Shown in pieces: positions 47,888-55,602 of a DNA stretch of 64,000 nucleotides. The position numbers were made by a program, and so were the translations under genes. A model generated the notes under the pieces. That model worked only from the letters and a program-made list of their open reading frames with translations, was not told the DNA's origin and made no database searches. The DNA is from Bradyrhizobium xenonodulans (lineage in GTDB: Bacteria > Pseudomonadota > Alphaproteobacteria > Rhizobiales > Xanthobacteraceae). Where the stretch lies: NCBI RefSeq assembly GCF_027594865.1, contig NZ_CP089391.1:8152501-8216500 (forward strand), given 5' to 3'. How positions within the stretch are numbered: the first letter of the stretch is position 1; every line of letters starts with the position of its first letter.

Positions 47888-48969
47888 TGATCCTCTCAGG
47901 CGATCCACCGCGCAGCCGCGTGCTCACGCTTCTCCTCGTCGTCATCATCCTGGCGCTGGCGGCGACGCCGTTCCTGTTCCCGGGCGCCAAGGCGCTGAAC
48001 GTCGCAGCCAAGATCTGCGTCTTCGCGGCGCTGGTCGCCTCCTACGATTTGCTGCTCGGTTATACCGGCTCGGTGTCGTTCGCCCACACCATGTTCTACG
48101 GCATCGGCAGCTACGCGATCGCGATCGCGCTGTACGGGATGGGCCCGAACTGGGCGGCGGTCGCAACCGGCATCGTCGTCGGCCTGCCGCTAGCGGCGCT
48201 GCTCGCGCTCGCCATTGGTCTCTTCTCGCTGCGCGTCGCCGCGATCTTCTTTGCCATGATCACGCTCGCGGTCGCCTCCGCCTTCCAGGTGCTGGCCTCG
48301 CAGCTCTCCTGGCTCACCGGCGGCGAGGACGGGCGCAGCTTCCAGCTGCCGGAGCTGCTGCGGCCCGGCACCGTGCTGATCTCAAAAAACCTGTTCGGCT
48401 TCGAGGTCAACGGCCGCATCCTGACCTTCTACCTGGTATTTGCGGTCTCGGCCCTGATGATCCTCGCGCTGCTGCGGGTGGTGAACTCGCCGTTCGGGCG
48501 CGTGCTCCAGGCGATCCGCGAGAATCGTTTTCGCGCCGAGGCGCTCGGCTTTCGCACCGTCTTCCACCTGACCTACGCCAACTGCCTCGCCGCGCTGGTC
48601 GCCGCCGGCGCCGGCATCTTGAACGCGCTTTGGCTGCGCTATGCCGGTCCTGATACCTCGCTCAGCTTCTCGATCATGCTGGACATCCTCCTGATGGTCG
48701 TGATCGGCGGCATGGGCACGATCTACGGCGCGATCATCGGCGCCACCATCTTCATCCTCGCCCAGAACTATCTGCAATCGCTGATGGGCGTCGCCTCCAA
48801 GGCAGCGTCGGAAGCCGGGCTGCCGCTGCTGCCGGGACTGTTGCATCCCGACCGCTGGTTGCTGTGGCTGGGGCTGCTGTTCATCGCCAGCGTCTACTTC
48901 TTTCCGACCGGCGTGGTCGGACGGCTGCGCCATGGCGGCAGTGGCAAGAGCGCGGGCGCCTCGCATTAA
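47884..48969 (+). CDS. ABC transporter permease, LivM-type
   Basis: 361 residues starting at the ATG at 47884, which overlaps the LivH-type stop. About nine membrane helices; YDLLLGYTGSVSFAHTMFYGIGSY is the LivM opening, IRENRFRAEALGF the cytoplasmic loop that contacts the ATPases, and IGGMGTIYGAIIGATIF the C-terminal conserved block. It completes the five-gene importer that begins at 44042. The C-terminal 40 residues are extended relative to the shortest family members. No further gene belongs to the unit. Confidence 0.92.
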   Translation: MMILSGDPPRSRVLTLLLVVIILALAATPFLFPGAKALNVAAKICVFAALVASYDLLLGYTGSVSFAHTMFYGIGSYAIAIALYGMGPNWAAVATGIVVGLPLAALLALAIGLFSLRVAAIFFAMITLAVASAFQVLASQLSWLTGGEDGRSFQLPELLRPGTVLISKNLFGFEVNGRILTFYLVFAVSALMILALLRVVNSPFGRVLQAIRENRFRAEALGFRTVFHLTYANCLAALVAAGAGILNALWLRYAGPDTSLSFSIMLDILLMVVIGGMGTIYGAIIGATIFILAQNYLQSLMGVASKAASEAGLPLLPGLLHPDRWLLWLGLLFIASVYFFPTGVVGRLRHGGSGKSAGASH

Positions 48970-49143
48970 GCCCCGGTTAATGATGCAGCGCAGCGGTTGG
49001 TGCTGGAACGATGCAACCGCGACGTGCTTCGCGCGTTGCGGCACGCGGCCGTCGCTACGCAACCGGATTAATCCTTAGGTAACTGGCTTTCCTAAGGGTT
49101 CTCCTACCTGTGCATAGTATTCCTGGTCCCCCAGGGAGGGGGA

Positions 49144-52100
49144 ATGAGCCAGGTCTTTGCATCGATCGCAGCCGGAATGTCCCTAGCCGTCAGGAACGGC
49201 TGGGAGGCAGCCATTCGGCGCGGACCGGTCCTGTGGCTGACCCTGTGCGGCGTGCTGCTCGTCGCGGGAATCTTCTCCGTGACTGCCGTGGCCGTCGGCG
49301 AATTCCGCGAACGGACCCTGACCAACCGCGAGCGCGAGCTGGAAAACACGGTGCAGCTGATCGCGCGGCACTTCGATCAGCAATTCGAGGATTCCGACGT
49401 CGTCGCCGCCGACCTTGTCGGCCAGATGAACCTGCCGGAGATCACCTCGCCCGCCATGTTCCGCGAGCGCATGTCCGGACCTGCGGCGAACCAGATGCTG
49501 CGGAGCAAGATCAGCTCCGTATCCTATCTCGGCGACATCGCGATCTACGATGCCGATGGCGAGCTGATCAACTGGTCGCGGGCCCAGCCGTTGCCCAAGA
49601 TCAATGTCTCCTCACGCGCTTACTTTCAGACGTTCAAATCCGATCCCAGGGCCGAACCGGTCATCCTGGAATCGGTCCGCAGCTTCATCATCGGCAAATG
49701 GACCACGGTCGTGGCGCGCCGGCTGAACGGCGCCGACGGCACCTTCCTCGGCGCGATGGTCCGGCGGATCGATCCGGACAGCTACCAGCACTATTTTGCA
49801 TCCGTTGCTCTCGCCGAGGGTACGGCGATCTCGCTGTTCGATCGCGAAGGCAAGATGCTGGCGCGCTATCCGCATATCGAGGAGCTGATCGGACGGAGCT
49901 TCAAGGATGCGCCGCTGATGCAGAGGGTGCTGACCAAAGGCGGTCAGCACACGCTCCGGGTCAGGAGCCCGCTCGACGGCGAGGAGCGGCTCGGCTCGGC
50001 CGTGTCGCTGACGCATTTCCCGCTGGTCATCGTCGCCACCAACACCACGGCCGCAGCGCTGGCCGACTGGCGTCAGCAGACCGGATTCATGGTCACCACA
50101 GCCGCGCTGTCGGCCGCTGTGATCGCGCTGATCCTCTATCTGATCATCCGGCAGATCAACCGGCAGAACCGCGAGGCCCAGGAGCGGATCGAAGCGGAGC
50201 GACTGCGGCTCGACACCGCCCTGAACAACATGTCGCAAGGCCTGATCCTGTACGACGCGGCCGGATACATCGTCACCTGCAACCGCCGCTACGTCGACAT
50301 GTTCGGCCTCTCCCACGACGTCATCAAGCCCGGATGTCACATCCGCGAGGCGATGCATCATCGCAAGGAGCGGGGCGCGTTCAGCGGCGACGTCGAGGCG
50401 TTTTGTGCCGACGTCATGCGGATCGTCGCCGAGGGCACGGTCGCAACGAGAATCCATCAGTTGCCCGGCGGCCGCGCCTTCCAGGTCATCAACACTCCGC
50501 TCGCACAGGGCGGATGGATCGCCACGATCGAGGAGATCACCGAGCGGCGCAATCTGGAGCAGGAACGCGACCGCAACTCCACGTTCCTGCGCGAGATCAT
50601 CGACCATATTCCCTCGCGCATCACCGTGAAGGATGCCCGGACGCGGCGCTACCTCCTCGCCAACCAGGTCGCCGAGGAACAACTCGGCGAGACGTCCGAG
50701 ACCATCGTCGGCAAGACCGCGTTCGACCTTTACCCGACGGCAACCGCCGAGATCGTCACCCGGGACGACGACAAGCTCCTGCAATCTCCGGACGGCCTCT
50801 TCCTCGACGAGCACGTCTGGAGCACGCCGACCATCGGGCAGCGTTACATCACCTCGCGGCGGATCGGCATCCGCGACAAGGCCGGTGAGCCGCGCTACAT
50901 CATCAATGTCGTCGAGGACGTCACCGAGCGGCGGCGCGCCCATGAGAAGATCGCGCATATGGCGCATTACGATGCGCTGACCGACCTGCCGAACCGCGCG
51001 CTGTTCCGCGAACAGATCGAACGCGAGCTGGCAAAGGTCGCCGGCGGCGAGCAGTTCGCGCTGCTCTACATCGACGTCGACGAATTCAAGGGCATCAACG
51101 ATTCGCTCGGCCATCACGTCGGCGACGAGCTGTTGAAGGCGATCGCGACCCGCCTCCGCGGCTGCCTCAAGCGGGGCGACCTGATCGCGCGGCTCGGCGG
51201 CGACGAATTCGCGGTGATCCAGACCGGGATCCGGTCGGCTTCCGACGCGCTGTCGTTCGTGACGCGGATCTACGAGGCGATCCGCCAGCCCTATCACTGC
51301 CTCGGCCATCAGCTTTCCACCGACGCCAGCATCGGCATCGCGCTGGCGCCGCAGGACGGGACCGATCTCGACCAGCTCATCAAGCACGCCGATCTCGCGA
51401 TGTACGGCGCCAAGGCCGAAGGACGCCGCACTCATCGCTTCTTCGAGCCGGAGATGGATGCGTGCGCCAAGGCGCGCCTGACCATGGAGCAGGATTTGCG
51501 CCAGGCGCTGCTGAATGGCGGCTTCGAGATCTACTACCAGCCGCTGGTCGATTTGCGCACCAACGACGTGTCGGGCTGCGAGGCGCTGCTGCGCTGGCGG
51601 CATCCCGAACGCGGCTGGGTGTCGCCGGCGGAGTTCATTCCGGTCGCCGAGGACACCGGCCTGATCAACGAGCTCGGCGACTGGGTGCTGCGCATGGCCT
51701 GCAACGAGGCCGCGACCTGGCCGGCGCATGTGCGGATTGCGGTCAACGTCTCGCCGGTACAGCTCAAATGCGACACGCTGGCGCTGCGGATTGCGGGCGC
51801 ACTCGCCGCCTCCGGGCTCGCTCCCTCCCGGCTCGAGCTCGAAATCACCGAGGCCGTGCTGATCCGCGACGACGAGGCTGCACTCTCGATCCTGCACCAG
51901 CTCCGTTCCATCGGCGTGCGCATCGCGCTCGACGATTTCGGCACTGGCTATTCCTCGCTGAGCTATCTGAAGCGCTTCCCGTTCGACAAGATCAAGATCG
52001 ACCGCTGCTTCGTCGCCGACATCGCGGAGACCAGCGGCGCGCCCGTGATCGTGCAGGCGGTGGTGAACATCGCCGCGGCCAGCAACATGACCACGGTCGC

Positions 52101-52254
52101 CGAGGGCGTCGAGACCGAGGCGCAACGCGAGATGCTGCGCGCGCTCGGCTGCATGGAGATGCAGGGCTATCTCTTCAGCAAGCCGAAGCCGGCCGCCGAG
52201 GTGCGAAAGCTGTTCGGTCCGAACGATGCCGAGCCGGTGGCGGCGGTGGCCTGA
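49144..52254 (+). CDS. Membrane sensor with PAS, GGDEF and EAL domains
   Basis: 1036 residues. A first membrane helix near 28-52, an extracytoplasmic sensor of about 260 residues (dCache/CHASE-like composition), and a second helix near 318-340. PAS domains follow around 350-470 and 480-600 (SRITVKDARTRRYLLANQVAEE). The GGDEF domain is canonical (LGGDEFAVI); the inhibitory site position reads KRGD, so no clear I-site. The EAL domain has GCEALLRW, ELEITEAV, DDFGTGYSSL and KIDRCFV, all consistent with an active c-di-GMP phosphodiesterase. It probably couples an external signal to c-di-GMP level. The ATG of the next cyclase gene follows its stop by one base. Confidence 0.93.
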   Translation: MSQVFASIAAGMSLAVRNGWEAAIRRGPVLWLTLCGVLLVAGIFSVTAVAVGEFRERTLTNRERELENTVQLIARHFDQQFEDSDVVAADLVGQMNLPEITSPAMFRERMSGPAANQMLRSKISSVSYLGDIAIYDADGELINWSRAQPLPKINVSSRAYFQTFKSDPRAEPVILESVRSFIIGKWTTVVARRLNGADGTFLGAMVRRIDPDSYQHYFASVALAEGTAISLFDREGKMLARYPHIEELIGRSFKDAPLMQRVLTKGGQHTLRVRSPLDGEERLGSAVSLTHFPLVIVATNTTAAALADWRQQTGFMVTTAALSAAVIALILYLIIRQINRQNREAQERIEAERLRLDTALNNMSQGLILYDAAGYIVTCNRRYVDMFGLSHDVIKPGCHIREAMHHRKERGAFSGDVEAFCADVMRIVAEGTVATRIHQLPGGRAFQVINTPLAQGGWIATIEEITERRNLEQERDRNSTFLREIIDHIPSRITVKDARTRRYLLANQVAEEQLGETSETIVGKTAFDLYPTATAEIVTRDDDKLLQSPDGLFLDEHVWSTPTIGQRYITSRRIGIRDKAGEPRYIINVVEDVTERRRAHEKIAHMAHYDALTDLPNRALFREQIERELAKVAGGEQFALLYIDVDEFKGINDSLGHHVGDELLKAIATRLRGCLKRGDLIARLGGDEFAVIQTGIRSASDALSFVTRIYEAIRQPYHCLGHQLSTDASIGIALAPQDGTDLDQLIKHADLAMYGAKAEGRRTHRFFEPEMDACAKARLTMEQDLRQALLNGGFEIYYQPLVDLRTNDVSGCEALLRWRHPERGWVSPAEFIPVAEDTGLINELGDWVLRMACNEAATWPAHVRIAVNVSPVQLKCDTLALRIAGALAASGLAPSRLELEITEAVLIRDDEAALSILHQLRSIGVRIALDDFGTGYSSLSYLKRFPFDKIKIDRCFVADIAETSGAPVIVQAVVNIAAASNMTTVAEGVETEAQREMLRALGCMEMQGYLFSKPKPAAEVRKLFGPNDAEPVAAVA

Positions 52255-52255
52255 G

Positions 52256-53314
52256 ATGGCAAATCCGAGGAAAGCTTCGGCGAAAACTGTCGACGTCGCG
52301 GATTCCTATGCCGTGCGGCTGATGCAGCATCTGGTGGTGCCGACCTTCGTGATCGACCCCAAGCGCCGCGTCGTGATCTGGAACAGGGCCTGCGAGCGGC
52401 TGACCGGCGTCGCCGCCTCGGAGGTGATCGGCACCACGAAACACTGGCAGGCCTTCTACGAGACCAAGCGCCCCTGCCTCGCCGACCTCGTCGCACTCGA
52501 CCGGCCCGAGCAGCTCCCGGAGTTTTATTCGGAATATGCCGCGCGCGGCCATAACGGGCTCGGCTTTTCCGCGGAGAACTGGTGCGTGATGCCGAAGCTC
52601 GGCAGCCAGCTCTATCTCGCCATCGACGCCGGCCCGATCCACGACGAGGCCGGCCATCTGATCGCGGTGGTGGAAACGCTGCGCGACCTCACCGACCAGA
52701 AGCGCGCGGAGGCGGCGCTGAAGGAGCTCGCCACCAAGGACGGGCTGACCGGCCTGTCGAACCGACGCGCGTTCGACCAGATGCTGATGAGCGAATGGGA
52801 CCGCGCCCTGCGGACGCAGAGGCCAATGGCGCTGCTGTTCGTCGACGTCGATCATTTCAAGCTGTTCAACGACCGGCACGGCCATCAGAACGGCGACGAA
52901 TGCCTGCGGGCGGTCGCTTCCGTCGTCAGCCGGCATGCCCTGCGTCCGCTCGATCTCGCCAGCCGCTATGGCGGCGAGGAATTTGCGCTGATCCTGCCGG
53001 ACATGGATTGCGACACCGCCTGCACCATCGCCGAGGATATCCGCATCGCCGTCATGGCCTTGGCGATCGCCCATGGCGCCGCGGGCGCCGACGACCACGT
53101 CACCCTCAGCGTCGGCGTCGCCAGCCACATTCCGGGTGCGGCCGACGGCGGCGGCCCCGACCGGCTGCTGGGCGCGGCCGACGAGGCGCTCTATGTGGCC
53201 AAACGCCTCGGCCGCAACCGCGTCATCTGCGCCGAGCGCGTGCTGGCCGAATTCGCCGCCCTCGGCCGGGAGGCCGCACAGGTTCCGGCCCCTTTCCGGC
53301 GCAAGACGGCTTGA
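52256..53314 (+). CDS. PAS-GGDEF diguanylate cyclase
   Basis: 352 residues. A PAS domain covers residues 15-130 (VPTFVIDPKRRVVIWNRACERLTG). The cyclase domain has RYGGEEFALIL, the active GGEEF form, with an RPLD inhibitory I-site five residues before it and FVDVDHFKLFND for metal and GTP binding. No membrane helix. It starts one base after the stop of the large GGDEF-EAL gene, so synthesis and breakdown enzymes are probably made from one transcript. The gene ends 17 bp before the tRNA-associated direct repeat and is the last core gene before the island. Confidence 0.93.
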   Translation: MANPRKASAKTVDVADSYAVRLMQHLVVPTFVIDPKRRVVIWNRACERLTGVAASEVIGTTKHWQAFYETKRPCLADLVALDRPEQLPEFYSEYAARGHNGLGFSAENWCVMPKLGSQLYLAIDAGPIHDEAGHLIAVVETLRDLTDQKRAEAALKELATKDGLTGLSNRRAFDQMLMSEWDRALRTQRPMALLFVDVDHFKLFNDRHGHQNGDECLRAVASVVSRHALRPLDLASRYGGEEFALILPDMDCDTACTIAEDIRIAVMALAIAHGAAGADDHVTLSVGVASHIPGAADGGGPDRLLGAADEALYVAKRLGRNRVICAERVLAEFAALGREAAQVPAPFRRKTA

Positions 53315-53330
53315 GAGCCATCCGGCGAGA

Positions 53331-53414
53331 AGCGGTTGCCCACCCCTCGCCAATCGGCTAAATGAACCTCCACTAGCACCCGTAGCTCAGCTGGATAGAG
53401 CGTTGCCCTCCGAA
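53331..53414. repeat. 84-bp direct repeat, left copy (tRNA-Arg 5' flank and 5' half)
   Basis: Identical over all 84 bases to 62941-63024. The first 45 bp are the flank upstream of tRNA-Arg and the last 39 bp are the tRNA 5' half through the anticodon loop. The sequences differ from the next base on either side. It marks the left border of the island. Confidence 0.95.
53376..53414 (+). pseudogene. tRNA-Arg 5' half, truncated after the anticodon loop
   Basis: GCACCCGTAGCTCAG through CTCCGAA: acceptor 5' strand, D arm, 5' anticodon stem and loop of tRNA-Arg(CCG). The 3' half is absent here; its inverted copy lies at 62855-62892. A partial transcript is possible because the upstream flank, including the putative promoter, is identical to that of the intact gene. 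Confidence 0.92.
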
Positions 53415-53647
53415 ACTGGACCGGTGACAGACAAGATCCCTCAGAATGCTGCAGGTTTTCTGACGCCGGTGTGTCATGTCCTCGCCTCAGGCACACCCGG
53501 GCCACGCTTGGTCTTGTTCGCTGCGATCGCCCGACTTCAAAATGGCCGATCTTCGGAGGAGTTCGCGGAAGGTAGCACTTCGAATCCTGCGCGTGTTATG
53601 CGAGGGTCAAAACTTCAAATTGCTAACATTGCTCGCGAAGCGACCGA

Positions 53648-54271
53648 ATGGATCCGCCAAGTCTTGATACTCTCATGCGAGTGGCCGCCTTCGAGCGCGT
53701 GCGAGGGCTGAATGAAATTCACGACCATCTGACCACCTCGGAATTGAAGCCGGGGTTTCTCTTTCGGGGAGAGCGCATCGCATTGGTCAACCCCCAACGG
53801 GGTCTTTTCAAGCCACAACAGATGCGCTTCTTGCTGTCGATTAAGACGGTGTTCCCCAAGCCAGGCGCTAAGGTCTGGTATGATGACTAGCGCGAAGTCC
53901 ATCGCCAAATATTTCATGGTGATGAGAGCCTGGACTACGCCTTCATGGGCAAAAACCCTGACGCCGCAGATAATCGATGGTTGAATGAGGCATACGAGAA
54001 CCAAATACCAATTATCTATTTTCTTGGCACAGCGCCAGGCCGTTACCAAGCCCTTCTGCCGACCTTTATCTCCGACTGGGACGGCAACGCACTCAAGACG
54101 AGCGTAACGTTCGGACCTAATCCGGAAGGTCTAGCTCCCCCCAACGGATAGCGCGGAGCGGCGGTATGCGCTACGCAACAGTCAAGCAGCGGCTGCATCA
54201 GCCGAACAAAAGACTATCAAGATCGAGATCGATTAGCCATGCGCTTCGAGCGCTTTCAGGCAATTGCCTAA
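53648..54271 (+). pseudogene. HNH-type restriction endonuclease remnant
   Basis: The frame from the ATG at 53648 reads a family-like N-terminus (LMRVAAFERVRGL; LVNPQRGLFKPQQMRFLLSIKTVFPKPG; VWYDD) and then a TAG at 53888-53890 exactly where the protein should continue REVHRQIF. The same frame goes on with YAFMGKNPDAADNRW and PIIYFLGTAPGRYQALLP, then another stop at 54149. After that, pieces in shifted frames (RRYALR; VKQRLHQ) lead directly to DRDRLAMRFERFQAIA and TAA at 54269-54271. The central HNH catalytic part is missing. From memory these pieces belong to HNH endonucleases found near restriction genes. Non-functional. Confidence 0.75.
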
Positions 54272-54396
54272 GCTTCGGATGACGTGACGCTCGGGGCTTA
54301 TGCGACCGTCATCCGATAAAGACGAGCCGGATTGACCTGAGCCCCTGAACTTCCTCCAAAAATGGGTAGAATCCGTCCACCTTGAGGGAGACGGAG

Positions 54397-54663
54397 ATGA
54401 AGCAGTCGAGGTTCACGGAAGAGCGGATCATTGCGGTGTTGCGGGAGCACGAGGCAGGATCGAAGACCGGTGATGTTTGCCGGAAGCACGGGATCAGCAG
54501 CGCGACGTTCTACAAGTGGAAGGCCAAGTATGGTGGCCTGGACGTATCCGAAGCTCGACGCCTCAAGGTCCTTGCCGACGAGAATGCGAAGCTGAAGAAG
54601 CTGTTGGCCGAGGCGATGCTCGACAACGCCATGCTAAAGGACCTCAATTCAAAAAAATGGTGA
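54397..54663 (+). CDS. IS3-family transposase OrfA
   Basis: 88 residues from the ATG at 54397 (an in-frame start at 54382 adds five). RFTEERIIAVLREHEAG and VCRKHGISSATFYKWKAKYGG form the HTH_Tnp_1 DNA-binding domain, followed by a leucine-zipper-like helix (LKVLADENAKLKKLLAEAMLDNAML). An A7 tract at 54651-54657 sits immediately before its stop, in the position of a -1 slippery site that could fuse it to OrfB, as in other IS3 elements. Confidence 0.93.
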   Translation: MKQSRFTEERIIAVLREHEAGSKTGDVCRKHGISSATFYKWKAKYGGLDVSEARRLKVLADENAKLKKLLAEAMLDNAMLKDLNSKKW

Positions 54664-55592
54664 CGCCCGTTGCAAGGCGGCAGGCTGTGGCTCACCTTTG
54701 TTCGAGTTTTGAGGTCAGTCAGCGGCGGGCGTGTGAAGTGATTGGGGCTGATCGGTCCTCGGTGCGTTATCTCAGCCTTCGGCCTGACGACGCGACCATT
54801 CGCGTCCGGCTGCGCGAGTTGGCGTCGGTGCGCCGGCGCTTTGGCTATCGCCGTCTGCTTCTCATGATCCGCAGTGAAGGCGTGCTTATCAACCACAAGA
54901 AGCTGAGGCGGCTGTATGCCGAGGAGCGGCTGCAGGTTCGCCGGCGAGGTGGACGCAAAAGAGCTCTCGGAACACGGGTTCCGATGGAGTTGCCGCAGGG
55001 ACCGAACCAGCGCTGGTCACTGGATTTCGTCAGCGACACGCTGACCGACAGCCGACGCTTCCGTATCCTGGCTGTCGTTGATGACTTCACCCGGGAATGC
55101 ATCGCATTGGTGGCCGACACGTCGTTGTCGGGGATCCGGGTGGGTCGTGAGCTCGATGCCGCGATCGCCCGACGAGGCCGCCCAACGATGATCGTCAGCG
55201 ACAACGGGACCGAGCTCACCAGCATGGCCATCCTGCGTTGGTCGCAGCTCACCCGGATCGAGTGGCACTACATCGCGCCGGGCAAGCCGCAGCAGAATGC
55301 CTTCGTGGAAAGCTTCAATGGACGACTGCGCGACGAGTTGTTGAACGAGACGTTGTTCTCGTCACTCGATCATGCTCGGGAGCTGCTCGCCGAATGGCAG
55401 GACGATTACAACACCGTTCGTCCGCACAGCGGGATCGGCAACCTGCCGCCATCAACTTACGCCAGGCTAACAGCGTCCGAGATGCAACGGGACGGGACGC
55501 TGCGCTGTGTCGAGGGCTCCGCGCCCCGTCCCGTTGCATCACCAAGCCACACAGGCTCAAATGACCAAAGGATTCCGCCCATCGCTGGATGA
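54657..55592 (+). CDS. IS3-family transposase OrfB (DDE integrase domain)
   Basis: 311 residues from the ATG at 54657, which overlaps OrfA; it is in the -1 frame relative to OrfA, so expression is by frameshift at the A7 tract or by its own start. HTH_21 region near residue 50 (RRFGYRRLLLMI). The rve catalytic triad: Asp in WSLDFVSD, Asp in IVSDNGTE, and Glu in NAFVESFNGRLRDE. The C-terminal NTVRPHSGIGNLPP is typical. The reading frame is intact, so the element may still be active. Confidence 0.93.
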   Translation: MVTPVARRQAVAHLCSSFEVSQRRACEVIGADRSSVRYLSLRPDDATIRVRLRELASVRRRFGYRRLLLMIRSEGVLINHKKLRRLYAEERLQVRRRGGRKRALGTRVPMELPQGPNQRWSLDFVSDTLTDSRRFRILAVVDDFTRECIALVADTSLSGIRVGRELDAAIARRGRPTMIVSDNGTELTSMAILRWSQLTRIEWHYIAPGKPQQNAFVESFNGRLRDELLNETLFSSLDHARELLAEWQDDYNTVRPHSGIGNLPPSTYARLTASEMQRDGTLRCVEGSAPRPVASPSHTGSNDQRIPPIAG

Positions 55593-55602
55593 CCTTTGGG
55601 GC

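Noticed and set aside
49612..52125. 837-codon minus-strand frame antisense to the GGDEF-EAL gene
   Set aside because: Composition is that of an antisense GC-rich shadow; all recognisable domains are on the plus strand.
53571..53596. TTCGAATCC segment resembling a tRNA T arm
   Set aside because: The flanking bases do not form a T stem and no other tRNA part is nearby; probably chance.
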